Of a DNA stretch of 5,677 nt, positions 1-5,677 are shown piece after piece (the first letter of the stretch is position 1; the number at the start of each line of letters is the position of its first letter). The DNA is taken from positions 1 to 5,677 of the forward strand of contig CAYYJM010000345.1 in the NCBI GenBank assembly GCA_964471755.1, given 5' to 3'. The translations under genes and the position numbers were made by a program. Below the pieces are notes generated by a model. That model did not search any database. It was not told where the DNA came from and saw nothing but the letters and a program-made list of their open reading frames with translations. Source of the stretch: CAYYJM01 sp964471755. Lineage in GTDB: Bacteria; Planctomycetota; Planctomycetia; Gemmatales; Gemmataceae.

Positions 1-65
1 GCCCTGGTGCGCTTACTCCGCTCGGCCTGCGGCCTCGCTGCGTGCGCGGCTCTGATAGACCGCAC

Positions 66-107
66 CGGAGCAGTAAGTATGCTCCGATCGATTCCGTATT
101 TCGGAGC
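66..107 (+). promoter_or_regulatory. Triple inverted motif in the leader of the first gene
   Basis: The motif CGGAGC occurs at 66-71 and 102-107, with its reverse complement GCTCCG between them at 81-86. The middle copy can pair with either neighbour: CGGAGCA (66-72) with TGCTCCG (80-86) around a 7-base loop, or GCTCCGA (81-87) with TCGGAGC (101-107) around a 13-base loop. The two pairings share bases and exclude each other. The block ends 29 bases before the ATG at 137. It could be a switching RNA leader or a set of half-sites for a dimeric regulator. Neither role is shown by the sequence, no T-run follows either hairpin, and no clear -35/-10 pair was recognised nearby. Confidence 0.35.
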
Positions 108-136
108 GATCTCGTCCTACCATCCGCGAGGAGAAC

Positions 137-973
137 ATGACGGCGCGCACTCGCAATCGGGTCTGGGTGTCGTTCGTGAGCTGGGCCTGTGGTGCCGCGC
201 TGCTTGGCTGCGTCCCACGAGCCGCGGCGCAACTCGAGGGGACCGAGGTTCCCCCGGCGAAGCCCACCACACCGTACCAGATCCGCCTCGGTCAGCGGGA
301 GGCCCAGGCGGTCCCGCAGAAGACTCGACACAGCCAGACCGGCGGTGGATCCATCGAGGTCAAACAGACGGCTCCGAACGTGGTCGTCATCACCATGCGC
401 GGCGCGGCCGTGGCGGGCGGCAACTTCAAGCCCGGAGCCGCCGCCCTGGCGTTCACGCTGGAGCAGGATTTCTGCATCGTGCCGACTCGTCCCTGTCAGC
501 GGCCGCCCCGACTCGGCCTGGCCGGCCGACTGATCGGGACGCTCGCCTCCAGTGAACAGACCGCTCTCGGCAGCGGCAGCGCGGAACAGGGATCGGCCAG
601 TGCCATCGTCTGCGCCGCGGGAGAGAACCTCCTGGATTTCGCCATCCCGTCCCAGGGCGTCGTGGCCGGGCAGAAGACCTTCCTGAACAAGCGGAGTGTG
701 CCGGTCGATGCGGTTGTCACGCCGGGAAAGTATCAGTTCCGACAGACGTTCCAGATTGCGGCGGCGCAGCCATGGAATCTCTGCCACAAGGCGTCGGTGG
801 CCGACTTCGATCCCAACCCGCAGCTCGATCCGGAATGGCATCAGGCCCTCAAGACGTTTCGGGCCGTGCCGCGACCGGACTTCGGCTTCCGCGTCGTCCT
901 GTGGGTCGTCGAGGAACCGGACCCGACCTGCTCTCCGGAGAAGCCCGCACCGAGCCAGCCCGAGGGAAAGTAG
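137..973 (+). CDS. Exported protein of unknown function (possible lipoprotein)
   Basis: A 278-residue protein whose family I do not recognise. The ATG is preceded by GAGGAG at 128-133, a good ribosome binding site that supports this start. The N-terminus is a classic export signal: basic residues (R4, R6, R8), a hydrophobic stretch at about 9-24, then either a lipobox-like LLGC ending at C25 or a signal peptidase I site after AAA at 29-31. The product is therefore periplasmic or membrane-anchored by lipid. The mature part has no membrane segment. Residues 33-70 are rich in proline, glutamine and charge; about 72-260 looks like compact beta-rich sequence with Cys at 113, 120, 159 and 216, and another at 265; the last 15 residues are Pro/Glu/Lys-rich. 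C113 and C120 are spaced so that they could form a disulfide. The porin gene starts 39 bases downstream with its own ribosome binding site, so co-transcription and an envelope role are likely. No enzymatic motif was found. Confidence 0.85.
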   Translation: MTARTRNRVWVSFVSWACGAALLGCVPRAAAQLEGTEVPPAKPTTPYQIRLGQREAQAVPQKTRHSQTGGGSIEVKQTAPNVVVITMRGAAVAGGNFKPGAAALAFTLEQDFCIVPTRPCQRPPRLGLAGRLIGTLASSEQTALGSGSAEQGSASAIVCAAGENLLDFAIPSQGVVAGQKTFLNKRSVPVDAVVTPGKYQFRQTFQIAAAQPWNLCHKASVADFDPNPQLDPEWHQALKTFRAVPRPDFGFRVVLWVVEEPDPTCSPEKPAPSQPEGK

Positions 974-1012
974 CACACAGGTGAGCCGTTCGCCGGGAGA
1001 AGGAGTCCGACC

Positions 1013-2791
1013 ATGCGCGGGTGGATTGGTCCAGCTCTGATGGTCTGGGTGACAGGGGCAAGCATCGCCACGGCCCAGGCCCCGTCAGCGCCCACGGTTC
1101 CCGGTTCTCCCCGACCGGTGCCAGCGAACTTGCCCCCAGCGGCCAGCGCGGCACTGGAACTGTCTGGCTCGACCGAAGTGCCTCCCTGCCCGACGCCAAC
1201 CGGGCCGATCTCGCCCGAGTTGCCTCCGGCCGTCAGCGCGGCACTGGAGCTGTCCAGCCCGACCGAGCCGGCCGCTCCCGAAAGCGAGCCCGCCGCGAAA
1301 CCGTTCGACGGCGATCCGTTCTGGAAGAAAGTCCCGGTGGTGCATCCGCTGCCGCCGACCGGGTCGTACCCCATCGGACTCGCCAGGCCAGGTGCGTTCT
1401 CGGCGAAGGATTGGTTCCTGGGGATCGAGCGGCAATCTCCGCCGAAATACGCCTATCCGTCTTTTGGCCTGATCCAGCCGCCGTTCTTCGACATCAGTTT
1501 CGCCTATCTCGAAGATCCGAATTTGCCGGAGATCGAGCGTGATCCTCTCGATTTCCTCAAGCGCGTCCATCTTGGCGACAACTTCCTGTTCAGCACCGGT
1601 GGACAGACCTGGACACGGCACATGGGCGAGGTCAACAGGCGTCTGACGGGCCTCGACAACAACTACAACCTCTGGCGTGCCCGGGTCTACGGCGACCTGT
1701 GGTATCGCGACCTGGTCCGCGTCTACACCGAGTTTCTCTCCGCCCAGACGTTCAACCAGGATCAGCCCCCGCTCGTGGTCGATCGCGACTACGCCGACCT
1801 TCTCAACGCCTTCGTCGAGGTCAAGCTCTTCGAGGTCGCCGACAAGGGCGTTCACGTCCGCGTCGGCCGACAGGAACTGCTCCTGGGTTCGCAGCGTCTG
1901 ATCAGCACCCTCGACTGGGCCAACACCCGGCGGACGTTCCAGGGCGTGCGTGCTTTCCGCGTCGGCGAGAAGTGGGACTTCGACCTGTTCTGGGTCCAGC
2001 CGGTCATCCCGAACGCCCAGCGGTTCGACTCGGTGGACAACAACGTCAACTTCGCCGGGGCCTGGCTGACGTATCGACCGAAGAAGGGCACCTTCCGGGA
2101 TGCTTACTACCTGGTCGTGGACAACACGAGCCACATCACGGAGCGTGGGATCGTTCACGCACCGTACAACGTCCACACGCTCGGCACGCGCGCAGTCGGC
2201 AACGAGAATGGCTTTCTCTACGATGTCGAGTTGATGCTGCAACTCGGCGCACGCGGCTCGTCATCGATCATTGCCGGGGCGACCCACATCGGCGGCGGTC
2301 GGGACTTCAAGGACCTGCCGCTGAAGCCAGTCGCCTGGCTCTGCTACGACTACGCCAGCGGCGACAACTCGCCGAACTCCGGCTCGTACACGACCTTCAA
2401 CCAGTTGTTTCCGTTCAGTCACTTCTATCTCGGCTGGCTCGATCTGGTCGGTCGGCAGAACATCCACGACATCAACGCTCACCTGGTCCTCTACCCGTCG
2501 AACTGGATCACAGTCTGGGGCCAGTATCATCACTTCCAACTCGCCGCTCGCCGCGACGCCCTCTACGCGGCGAACGGCGTTGCTCTGCGCCGTGATCCGA
2601 CCGGTCGGGCCGGCTCGAACGTCGGCGACGAGATCGACCTGGTGCTGAACTTCCACCTGAGCCACCACCTCGACCTGCTGTTCGGCTACTCGCACCTGTT
2701 CGCGGGCGGCTTCTTGCAGAGGACGGCCGCCAACGCCAATCAGGCCATGAGCCCGGACCTGTGGTACGCCATGTATTCCTACCGCTGGTAA
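1013..2791 (+). CDS. Alginate-export family (AlgE-like) outer-membrane beta-barrel protein
   Basis: A 592-residue predicted outer-membrane porin. AGAAGGAG at 998-1005 lies 7 bases before the ATG. Residues 1-22 form a Sec signal peptide with a likely cut after the ATA of GASIATA. Residues about 23-100 are a Pro/Ala/Glu-rich linker containing a duplicated 16-residue block. The barrel seems to start near residue 180 and runs to the end, with alternating aromatic/polar strands. Family hallmarks include RVGRQELLLG at about 283-292, followed by a W-N-x-R-R-x-F segment, as in alginate-export (Alginate_exp) proteins. The last residue is Trp after YSYR, the aromatic C-terminus used for outer-membrane barrel insertion. 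AlgE itself exports alginate in Pseudomonas. Planctomycete members are common, their substrates are mostly unknown, and no alginate biosynthesis gene is visible here, so a general or glycan-related channel is the safer reading. It probably shares a transcript with the upstream exported protein. Confidence 0.88.
   Translation: MRGWIGPALMVWVTGASIATAQAPSAPTVPGSPRPVPANLPPAASAALELSGSTEVPPCPTPTGPISPELPPAVSAALELSSPTEPAAPESEPAAKPFDGDPFWKKVPVVHPLPPTGSYPIGLARPGAFSAKDWFLGIERQSPPKYAYPSFGLIQPPFFDISFAYLEDPNLPEIERDPLDFLKRVHLGDNFLFSTGGQTWTRHMGEVNRRLTGLDNNYNLWRARVYGDLWYRDLVRVYTEFLSAQTFNQDQPPLVVDRDYADLLNAFVEVKLFEVADKGVHVRVGRQELLLGSQRLISTLDWANTRRTFQGVRAFRVGEKWDFDLFWVQPVIPNAQRFDSVDNNVNFAGAWLTYRPKKGTFRDAYYLVVDNTSHITERGIVHAPYNVHTLGTRAVGNENGFLYDVELMLQLGARGSSSIIAGATHIGGGRDFKDLPLKPVAWLCYDYASGDNSPNSGSYTTFNQLFPFSHFYLGWLDLVGRQNIHDINAHLVLYPSNWITVWGQYHHFQLAARRDALYAANGVALRRDPTGRAGSNVGDEIDLVLNFHLSHHLDLLFGYSHLFAGGFLQRTAANANQAMSPDLWYAMYSYRW
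1130..1267 (+). repeat. Two-copy in-frame repeat in the porin linker, period 90 bases
   Basis: Two blocks of 48 bases (1130-1177 and 1220-1267) encode LPPAASAALELSGSTE and LPPAVSAALELSSPTE, residues 40-55 and 70-85 of the porin. The spacing is exactly 30 codons. At DNA level the longest identical run is the 15 bases CAGCGCGGCACTGGA at 1144-1158 and 1234-1248. The 14 codons between the blocks are also proline-rich but less alike. This looks like an internal duplication in a flexible tether between signal peptide and barrel. Confidence 0.8.
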
Positions 2792-2903
2792 ACGGCCACA
2801 CTTTACACGTCGGGATGCCCCTCCGAATCAGGACGGGCAGCGGAGAAAATCTGCTGGCGGTGACGCCCCCTGTCCGGGTATAGTCAGGTCGATTCTGCAC
2901 GCG

Positions 2904-2924
2904 GTGTCGGCATTCTGCCGGCAC
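2904..2924 (+). promoter_or_regulatory. Short hairpin in the presumed DUF1501 leader
   Basis: GTGTCGGC (2904-2911) pairs with GCCGGCAC (2917-2924) over 8 pairs, one of them T-G, around the 5-base loop ATTCT. It lies about 20 bases downstream of the TATAGT box, so if that box is used the hairpin would be near the 5' end of the mRNA and could stabilise it. It is not followed by a T-run and so is not a standard terminator. Chance occurrence is possible in GC-rich DNA. Confidence 0.3.
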
Positions 2925-3010
2925 TACCTACAACCCGGCGGAGAACCCGCTGCCTGCCTGATGACACGAGACGGCTCCACCAGAATCGCACGCTCGTGTT
3001 CCATCCTGTG

Positions 3011-3015
3011 GAGGG
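3011..3015 (+). promoter_or_regulatory. Ribosome binding site that sets the DUF1501 start
   Basis: GAGGG lies 8 bases before the ATG at 3024. The other in-frame starts, GTG at 2904 and ATG at 2961, have no comparable purine-rich site. Starting at 3024 also puts the twin-arginine motif at residues 17-18, where a Tat leader should have it. Confidence 0.7.
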
Positions 3016-3023
3016 ATCTGAAG

Positions 3024-4301
3024 ATGCTGACTTTCTGGGGCAAGAAGAACCGCTTTTGCGATGGCGTCGATCGCCGTGACTTCCTCCGGATCGGGGCCTT
3101 CGGTGCGGGCCTGACCCTGGCCGAGATGCTTCGCCTCCGCGCGCTCGGAGCGAGTACGACCAGTCGGCCGAAGTCCGCCATCATGATCTACCTGCCCGGC
3201 GGTCCGTCGCACATGGACATGTACGATCCCAAGCCGGACGCCCCCAAGGAGTACAAGGGCGAGTTCAACCCGATCGACACCAACGTGCCCGGCATCCGCA
3301 TCAGCGAACACATGCCGATGCAGGCGGCGATGATGGACAAGCTGGCCATCGTCCGCTCGCTCGTCTCGGTCGATGAACACTCCGACTCGCTGGTCATGAC
3401 TGGCTTCAGCGAGAACGTCAATCGGACGCAGCATCATCCCTCCTTCGGCAGCATCATCAGCAAGCTGCGGAGCAATCAGGCCAACGACATCCCGCCGTTC
3501 GTCAGTCTGCGTGGCATGTCCGCCGGGACGGAGCCGGGTCTGCTCGGCATCGCGCATCGGCCGTTCACGGCCGAGGGTCCCGGCATGCAGAATCTGCGTC
3601 TGCCCGGCGGCGTCGATCTCGACCGTGCCGGCGATCGCAAGGCCCTGCTCGCCGGCTTCGACACCATCCACCGCGAGATCGACGCGTCCGGCACCATGAA
3701 GGGCATGGATGCGTTCGTCGGTCGCGCCTTCGACATGGTCGCCTCGGGCACCGTGCGCAAGGCTCTCGATCTGAACAACGAGGAGCCGCGGACGCGCGAT
3801 CGCTACCGTGGCGTCGAGCAGTTCTTGCGGGCTCGCCGTCTGGTCGAGGCCGGCGTCGGCTGTGTCACCCTGTCCTACGGCGGCTGGGACACGCACTCCG
3901 GCAACTTCACCCAGCTGAAGACTCAGCTGCCGAACCTCGATCGCGGCGTGGCGCATCTGATCCAGGATCTGCACGATCGCGGCATGCAGGACGACGTCGT
4001 CACGGTCGTCTGGGGCGAGTTCGGCCGGACGCCGCGCGTCAACGGCAGCGCTGGCCGCGATCACTGGTCGCCGGTCATGTCGGCCATGGTCGCCGGCGGC
4101 GGCCTGAAGATGGGCCAGGTCATCGGCAGCAGTTCCGCTCGCGGCGAGTATCCCAAGGATCGGCCGCTCAAGGTGCCGCACCTGCTCTCGACGATCTACA
4201 ACGCCATGGGCATCAACCCGGAGATGACGTTCAACAACGGCAGTGGCCGACCGGTGTACATCCTCGACGAGCGTGACCTCGTGCAGGAACTGGTCGGTTG
4301 A
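3024..4301 (+). CDS. DUF1501 family protein with Tat-type leader
   Basis: A 425-residue protein of the DUF1501 family, part of the alkaline phosphatase/sulfatase-like fold group and greatly expanded in planctomycetes; its reaction is not established. The N-terminus carries DRRDFLRIG (twin arginines at 17-18) followed by a hydrophobic stretch at about 23-36, as expected for Tat export of a folded protein. Family landmarks are GGPSHMDMYDPKPDAP at 59-74, GGWDTH at 286-291, and WGEFGRTPR at 330-338 followed by GRDHW at 344-348. These His/Asp/Glu residues resemble metal or phosphate ligands in related folds, but their role is inferred. Length is near the usual 400-490 residues and the C-terminus looks complete. 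The start is fixed by the ribosome binding site at 3011-3015. Planctomycete DUF1501 genes are often paired with DUF1549/DUF1553 cytochrome-like genes. No such partner lies here: the upstream neighbour is the porin and the downstream one is convergent. Confidence 0.93.
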   Translation: MLTFWGKKNRFCDGVDRRDFLRIGAFGAGLTLAEMLRLRALGASTTSRPKSAIMIYLPGGPSHMDMYDPKPDAPKEYKGEFNPIDTNVPGIRISEHMPMQAAMMDKLAIVRSLVSVDEHSDSLVMTGFSENVNRTQHHPSFGSIISKLRSNQANDIPPFVSLRGMSAGTEPGLLGIAHRPFTAEGPGMQNLRLPGGVDLDRAGDRKALLAGFDTIHREIDASGTMKGMDAFVGRAFDMVASGTVRKALDLNNEEPRTRDRYRGVEQFLRARRLVEAGVGCVTLSYGGWDTHSGNFTQLKTQLPNLDRGVAHLIQDLHDRGMQDDVVTVVWGEFGRTPRVNGSAGRDHWSPVMSAMVAGGGLKMGQVIGSSSARGEYPKDRPLKVPHLLSTIYNAMGINPEMTFNNGSGRPVYILDERDLVQELVG

Positions 4302-4310
4302 GTGAAGCCC

Positions 4311-4343
4311 GGCGAGCGGCGGACGAACGCCGTGCCGCTCGCC
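4311..4343. terminator. Hairpin between convergent genes, possible bidirectional terminator
   Basis: GGCGAGCGGC (4311-4320) and GCCGCTCGCC (4334-4343) are a perfect 10-base inverted repeat around a 13-base loop. It sits 9 bases after the stop of the DUF1501 gene and 4 bases beyond the stop of the minus-strand gene, so it fits an element serving both transcripts. Only short T-stretches follow (ATTTC on the + side, GCTTC on the - side), so it is not a textbook intrinsic terminator. It may act as a 3' mRNA-protecting stem instead. Confidence 0.5.
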
Positions 4344-4347
4344 GATT

Positions 4348-5463
4348 TCATCGTGTGACGTCGAAACGCAGGTTCAGGTAGAGGAAGACCTGAACGACCA
4401 CGAGATAGGCCAGGAACAGAGCGGCAAGCATTCCCCAGAGCATCCCCTGAAGGCCAAGGATCAACGGCCGGTGTGGCTCCTCCAGGGGAAGCCAGGAGAG
4501 CAGCGAAACCACGGCCGACGGAATCACCAGGAAGAAGAGCATCACGCCGGTGGCGAGCAGATCGTAGAGCAGCGCCCGGGCCAGGTTGTGACGCAGCAGT
4601 TCCATCCACTGGCCAATCGCCTGAAACAGGCCGCACTCCTCGATGACCAGGATCGGTGCCAGCATCAGGGCCATCGGACCAAGGCTGAGGACCGGGATGG
4701 CGAGTACCAAGGCAGCGCTGGCGGCCGTCCACGCACCGATCACGAAACCCGGTGGCACGTCGGTCTCATGCTGATTCAGCAGCCAGCGCGACAGCCAGCA
4801 CAGGCCGATCACGAGAGTTGCGCCAAGGCCCGGAACGAGGAGCAGGCCGAACGCCAGTCGCAGGGTTCGGCCAAGGATTCCCTTTCGCGCGTCCGTCCAG
4901 CGAGCCCGTCGGTTGCGTGCCAGCTCGGCGTAGGCGAGTTGACTGAGAGCGATACTGCCGAAGGCCAGCAGCAGGAAGGCACCGCCGAGTTGAACCCAGA
5001 GAAACCAGTCGGGGGGGGCCCACACCAGGGCCGGGAGGGTGACCAGCAGCCCGGCCAGGAGGCCCAGGACGGCCAGCAGGCGTAACTTGTTCGGCAGCAA
5101 CGTCAGATCGAGCGCGGTCACCACTTCACGCAGAATCACAGGGACGCCGAGAGCGCCGAGATGGGTCGTCTCCAGACGTGACGTGACGGTGGCAGTCGGA
5201 TCGTCCTGCGGCCCCTGGCGAGTACGAGGACCGGGGCTCGTCTTCGACGCAGCGGGTGTGGCCGGTGGCGGGCGCTCGGCGAGGAGGGCAGCGAATTCGG
5301 GAACCCAGTCGAGGGTGGTCCAGTCGTCGTGGCCGGCCCGGCGCACGAGGGCTTCCCGTGGCAGCCGACCGGCACGCAGATACTCGCAGATCGTCTCGGT
5401 CGTGACGGCCCGCAGTCCTCGCCCATCGGGAAGGCGAACGTCCCACATTTCGCCGGCGTTCAT
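4348..5463 (-). CDS. GYF_2-like domain fused to a multi-pass membrane protein
   Basis: A 371-residue predicted inner-membrane protein of unknown function. Reading the minus strand, GAGG (5474-5471) lies 7 bases before the ATG, supporting this start. Residues about 6-62 look like a GYF_2-type domain: a WDVRLPDGR opening strand, a TTETICEYLRAGRL helix, then ALVRRAGHDDW, ending near F57. GYF-type domains generally bind proline-rich peptides, but this is not shown for bacterial GYF_2 proteins. Residues about 64-95 are a Pro/Ser/Thr/Arg-rich linker. The rest holds about six hydrophobic segments: 128-150, 153-181, 201-229, 239-272, 296-325 and 334-365. The lack of a signal peptide suggests a cytoplasmic N-terminal domain. 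Arg/Lys clusters at 183-202 are probably a cytoplasmic loop. The gene converges on the DUF1501 gene and no neighbour hints at its job. I am confident that it is a real gene, moderately so of the GYF_2 label. Confidence 0.82.
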   Translation of the reverse strand: MNAGEMWDVRLPDGRGLRAVTTETICEYLRAGRLPREALVRRAGHDDWTTLDWVPEFAALLAERPPPATPAASKTSPGPRTRQGPQDDPTATVTSRLETTHLGALGVPVILREVVTALDLTLLPNKLRLLAVLGLLAGLLVTLPALVWAPPDWFLWVQLGGAFLLLAFGSIALSQLAYAELARNRRARWTDARKGILGRTLRLAFGLLLVPGLGATLVIGLCWLSRWLLNQHETDVPPGFVIGAWTAASAALVLAIPVLSLGPMALMLAPILVIEECGLFQAIGQWMELLRHNLARALLYDLLATGVMLFFLVIPSAVVSLLSWLPLEEPHRPLILGLQGMLWGMLAALFLAYLVVVQVFLYLNLRFDVTR

Positions 5464-5544
5464 GGCACCCCCTCACGCGGCTTCCCCGCCAGGCAGTCTT
5501 TCATCCAGCTTACGCCATCGAGTCGGCCCGCGCCAAGCACCAGA

Positions 5545-5556
5545 ACCTGATCAGGT
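5545..5556. promoter_or_regulatory. Perfect 12-base palindrome, possible operator
   Basis: ACCTGATCAGGT is a perfect palindrome with no spacer, 81 bases before the start codon of the minus-strand gene. An overlapping alternative dyad pairs GCACC (5537-5541) with GGTGC (5554-5558). Its position suits an operator or activator site for a dimeric regulator acting on the GYF_2 gene, but the regulator is unknown and a single occurrence does not prove function. Confidence 0.35.
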
Positions 5557-5560
5557 GCAT

Positions 5561-5639
5561 CCCCGTCGTTGCGAGACGTAGGGCTGTCCGGATCGCCACC
5601 GAAGGCTCTCCAAAGCGTAGGGTGGGCGCAACGACGGGG
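5561..5639. repeat. 79-base element bounded by a perfect 13-base inverted repeat
   Basis: CCCCGTCGTTGCG (5561-5573) and CGCAACGACGGGG (5627-5639) are exact reverse complements, separated by 53 bases. Inside, CGTAGGG occurs at 5577-5583 and again at 5616-5622, where it reads on as CGTAGGGTGGGC. From memory, GTAGGGTGGGC-type motifs turn up in dispersed intergenic repeats of many bacteria, so this may be a small non-coding mobile element (MITE- or REP-like) or a structured RNA/terminator of a gene lying beyond the window. There is no transposase and no clear flanking target duplication. Confidence 0.5.
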
Positions 5640-5677
5640 TCGCCACCAGCCCGATCCGCATTGTCTCGGGTCGGCCC

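Larger units (their letters stand above)
2792..3023. other. 232-base intergenic region before the DUF1501 gene
   Basis: No gene is supported here. Just after the porin stop there is weak dyad potential (TGCCC 2816-2820 with GGGCA 2835-2839, competing with CTCCG 2821-2825 and CGGAG 2841-2845), followed by AAAAT but no T-run, so a terminator cannot be claimed. TATAGT at 2879-2884 matches five of six bases of a sigma-70 -10 box, but no good -35 box sits at the right distance. The reading frame of the DUF1501 gene stays open back past 2904, but that part lacks a ribosome binding site and does not resemble the family. The gap suggests the DUF1501 gene has its own promoter. Confidence 0.5.
5464..5677. 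other. Gene-free right end, upstream region of the GYF_2 gene
   Basis: No supported coding region is seen in these 214 bases on either strand, and no tRNA. The stretch should hold the promoter of the minus-strand gene, but no convincing -35/-10 pair is visible; TTGGCG followed after 18 bases by TAAGCT on the minus strand is a poor match. It contains the palindrome at 5545-5556 and the inverted-repeat element at 5561-5639. Confidence 0.5.

Noticed and set aside
1..65. Possible C-terminal tail of a gene lying to the left (frame ending at a TGA at 53-55)
   Set aside because: Only 17 residues are visible and they match nothing recognisable, so a partial gene cannot be supported.
7..555. + strand frame starting with GTG at 7 that overlaps the first exported protein
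   Set aside because: It has no ribosome binding site, runs out of frame through a well-supported gene, and gives a Gly/Arg/Ser-rich low-complexity product after its first 25 residues.
1085..2242. Long open frame of 385 codons on the minus strand, antisense to the porin
   Set aside because: It is a product of high GC third-position bias. The translation has no signal peptide or recognisable domain, while the + strand frame has a signal peptide, barrel motifs and a good ribosome binding site.
2856..2867. GGCG-GTGA-CGCC mini-hairpin with a GNRA-type loop
   Set aside because: A stem of only 4 base pairs is expected often by chance in GC-rich DNA.
2904..3023. 40-residue N-terminal extension of the DUF1501 protein from a GTG at 2904
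   Set aside because: The extension has no ribosome binding site, would bury the twin-arginine motif at residues 57-58, and includes the bases of a hairpin. ATG at 3024 fits better.
2928..4181. Long open frame of 417 codons on the minus strand, antisense to the DUF1501 gene
   Set aside because: It mirrors the codon pattern of a clear DUF1501 gene. Its protein is low in aromatic residues, rich in Arg/Asp/Ala, and has no family features.
4471..5085. Open + strand frame of 204 codons encoding a Gln/Glu/Arg-rich protein, antisense to the GYF_2 gene
   Set aside because: The composition is what hydrophobic Leu codons give when read on the other strand. No ribosome binding site or domain supports it.
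5561..5639. Possible tRNA or other small structured RNA gene
   Set aside because: The length is right for a tRNA, but there is no CCA-adjacent acceptor pattern, no GTTCNANNC T-loop box and no anticodon arm; the 13-base terminal stem is too long.

Overview
The window is GC-rich, with codons strongly biased to G/C at the third position. It most likely comes from the chromosome of a member of the Planctomycetota, perhaps from the Gemmata/Isosphaera side. This rests on three protein families seen together: a DUF1501 protein with a Tat-type leader, an alginate-export (AlgE-like) outer-membrane barrel with a proline-rich linker after its signal peptide, and a GYF_2-type domain fused to a multi-pass membrane protein. 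The assignment is inferred from family content; there is no rRNA or marker gene to confirm it.

Layout: bases 1-136 are non-coding leader with three nested copies of an inverted motif. Two co-directional genes follow on the + strand: an exported protein of unknown function (137-973) and, 39 bases later, an AlgE-like porin (1013-2791). They look like one transcription unit for the cell envelope. After a 232-base gap holding a small hairpin comes a DUF1501 protein, also on the + strand (3024-4301). It converges on a minus-strand gene (4348-5463) for a GYF_2 membrane protein, and the 46-base gap between them carries a strong GC-rich dyad that could end transcription from both sides. The right end (5464-5677) has no gene; it holds a 12-base palindrome and a 79-base element bounded by a perfect 13-base inverted repeat.

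How the genes work together: all four products are predicted to be exported or membrane-located, so the window is an envelope neighbourhood. The only pair with good evidence of a joint role is the 278-aa exported protein with the porin. The DUF1501 gene lacks the DUF1549/DUF1553 cytochrome-type partner that often sits beside it in this phylum, and the GYF_2 gene is on the other strand. I see no phage, CRISPR, toxin-antitoxin, transposase or RNA gene, and no convincing evidence of a new defence or metabolic system. The main unexplained items are the unknown exported protein, its leader repeats, and the 79-base element at the right edge.
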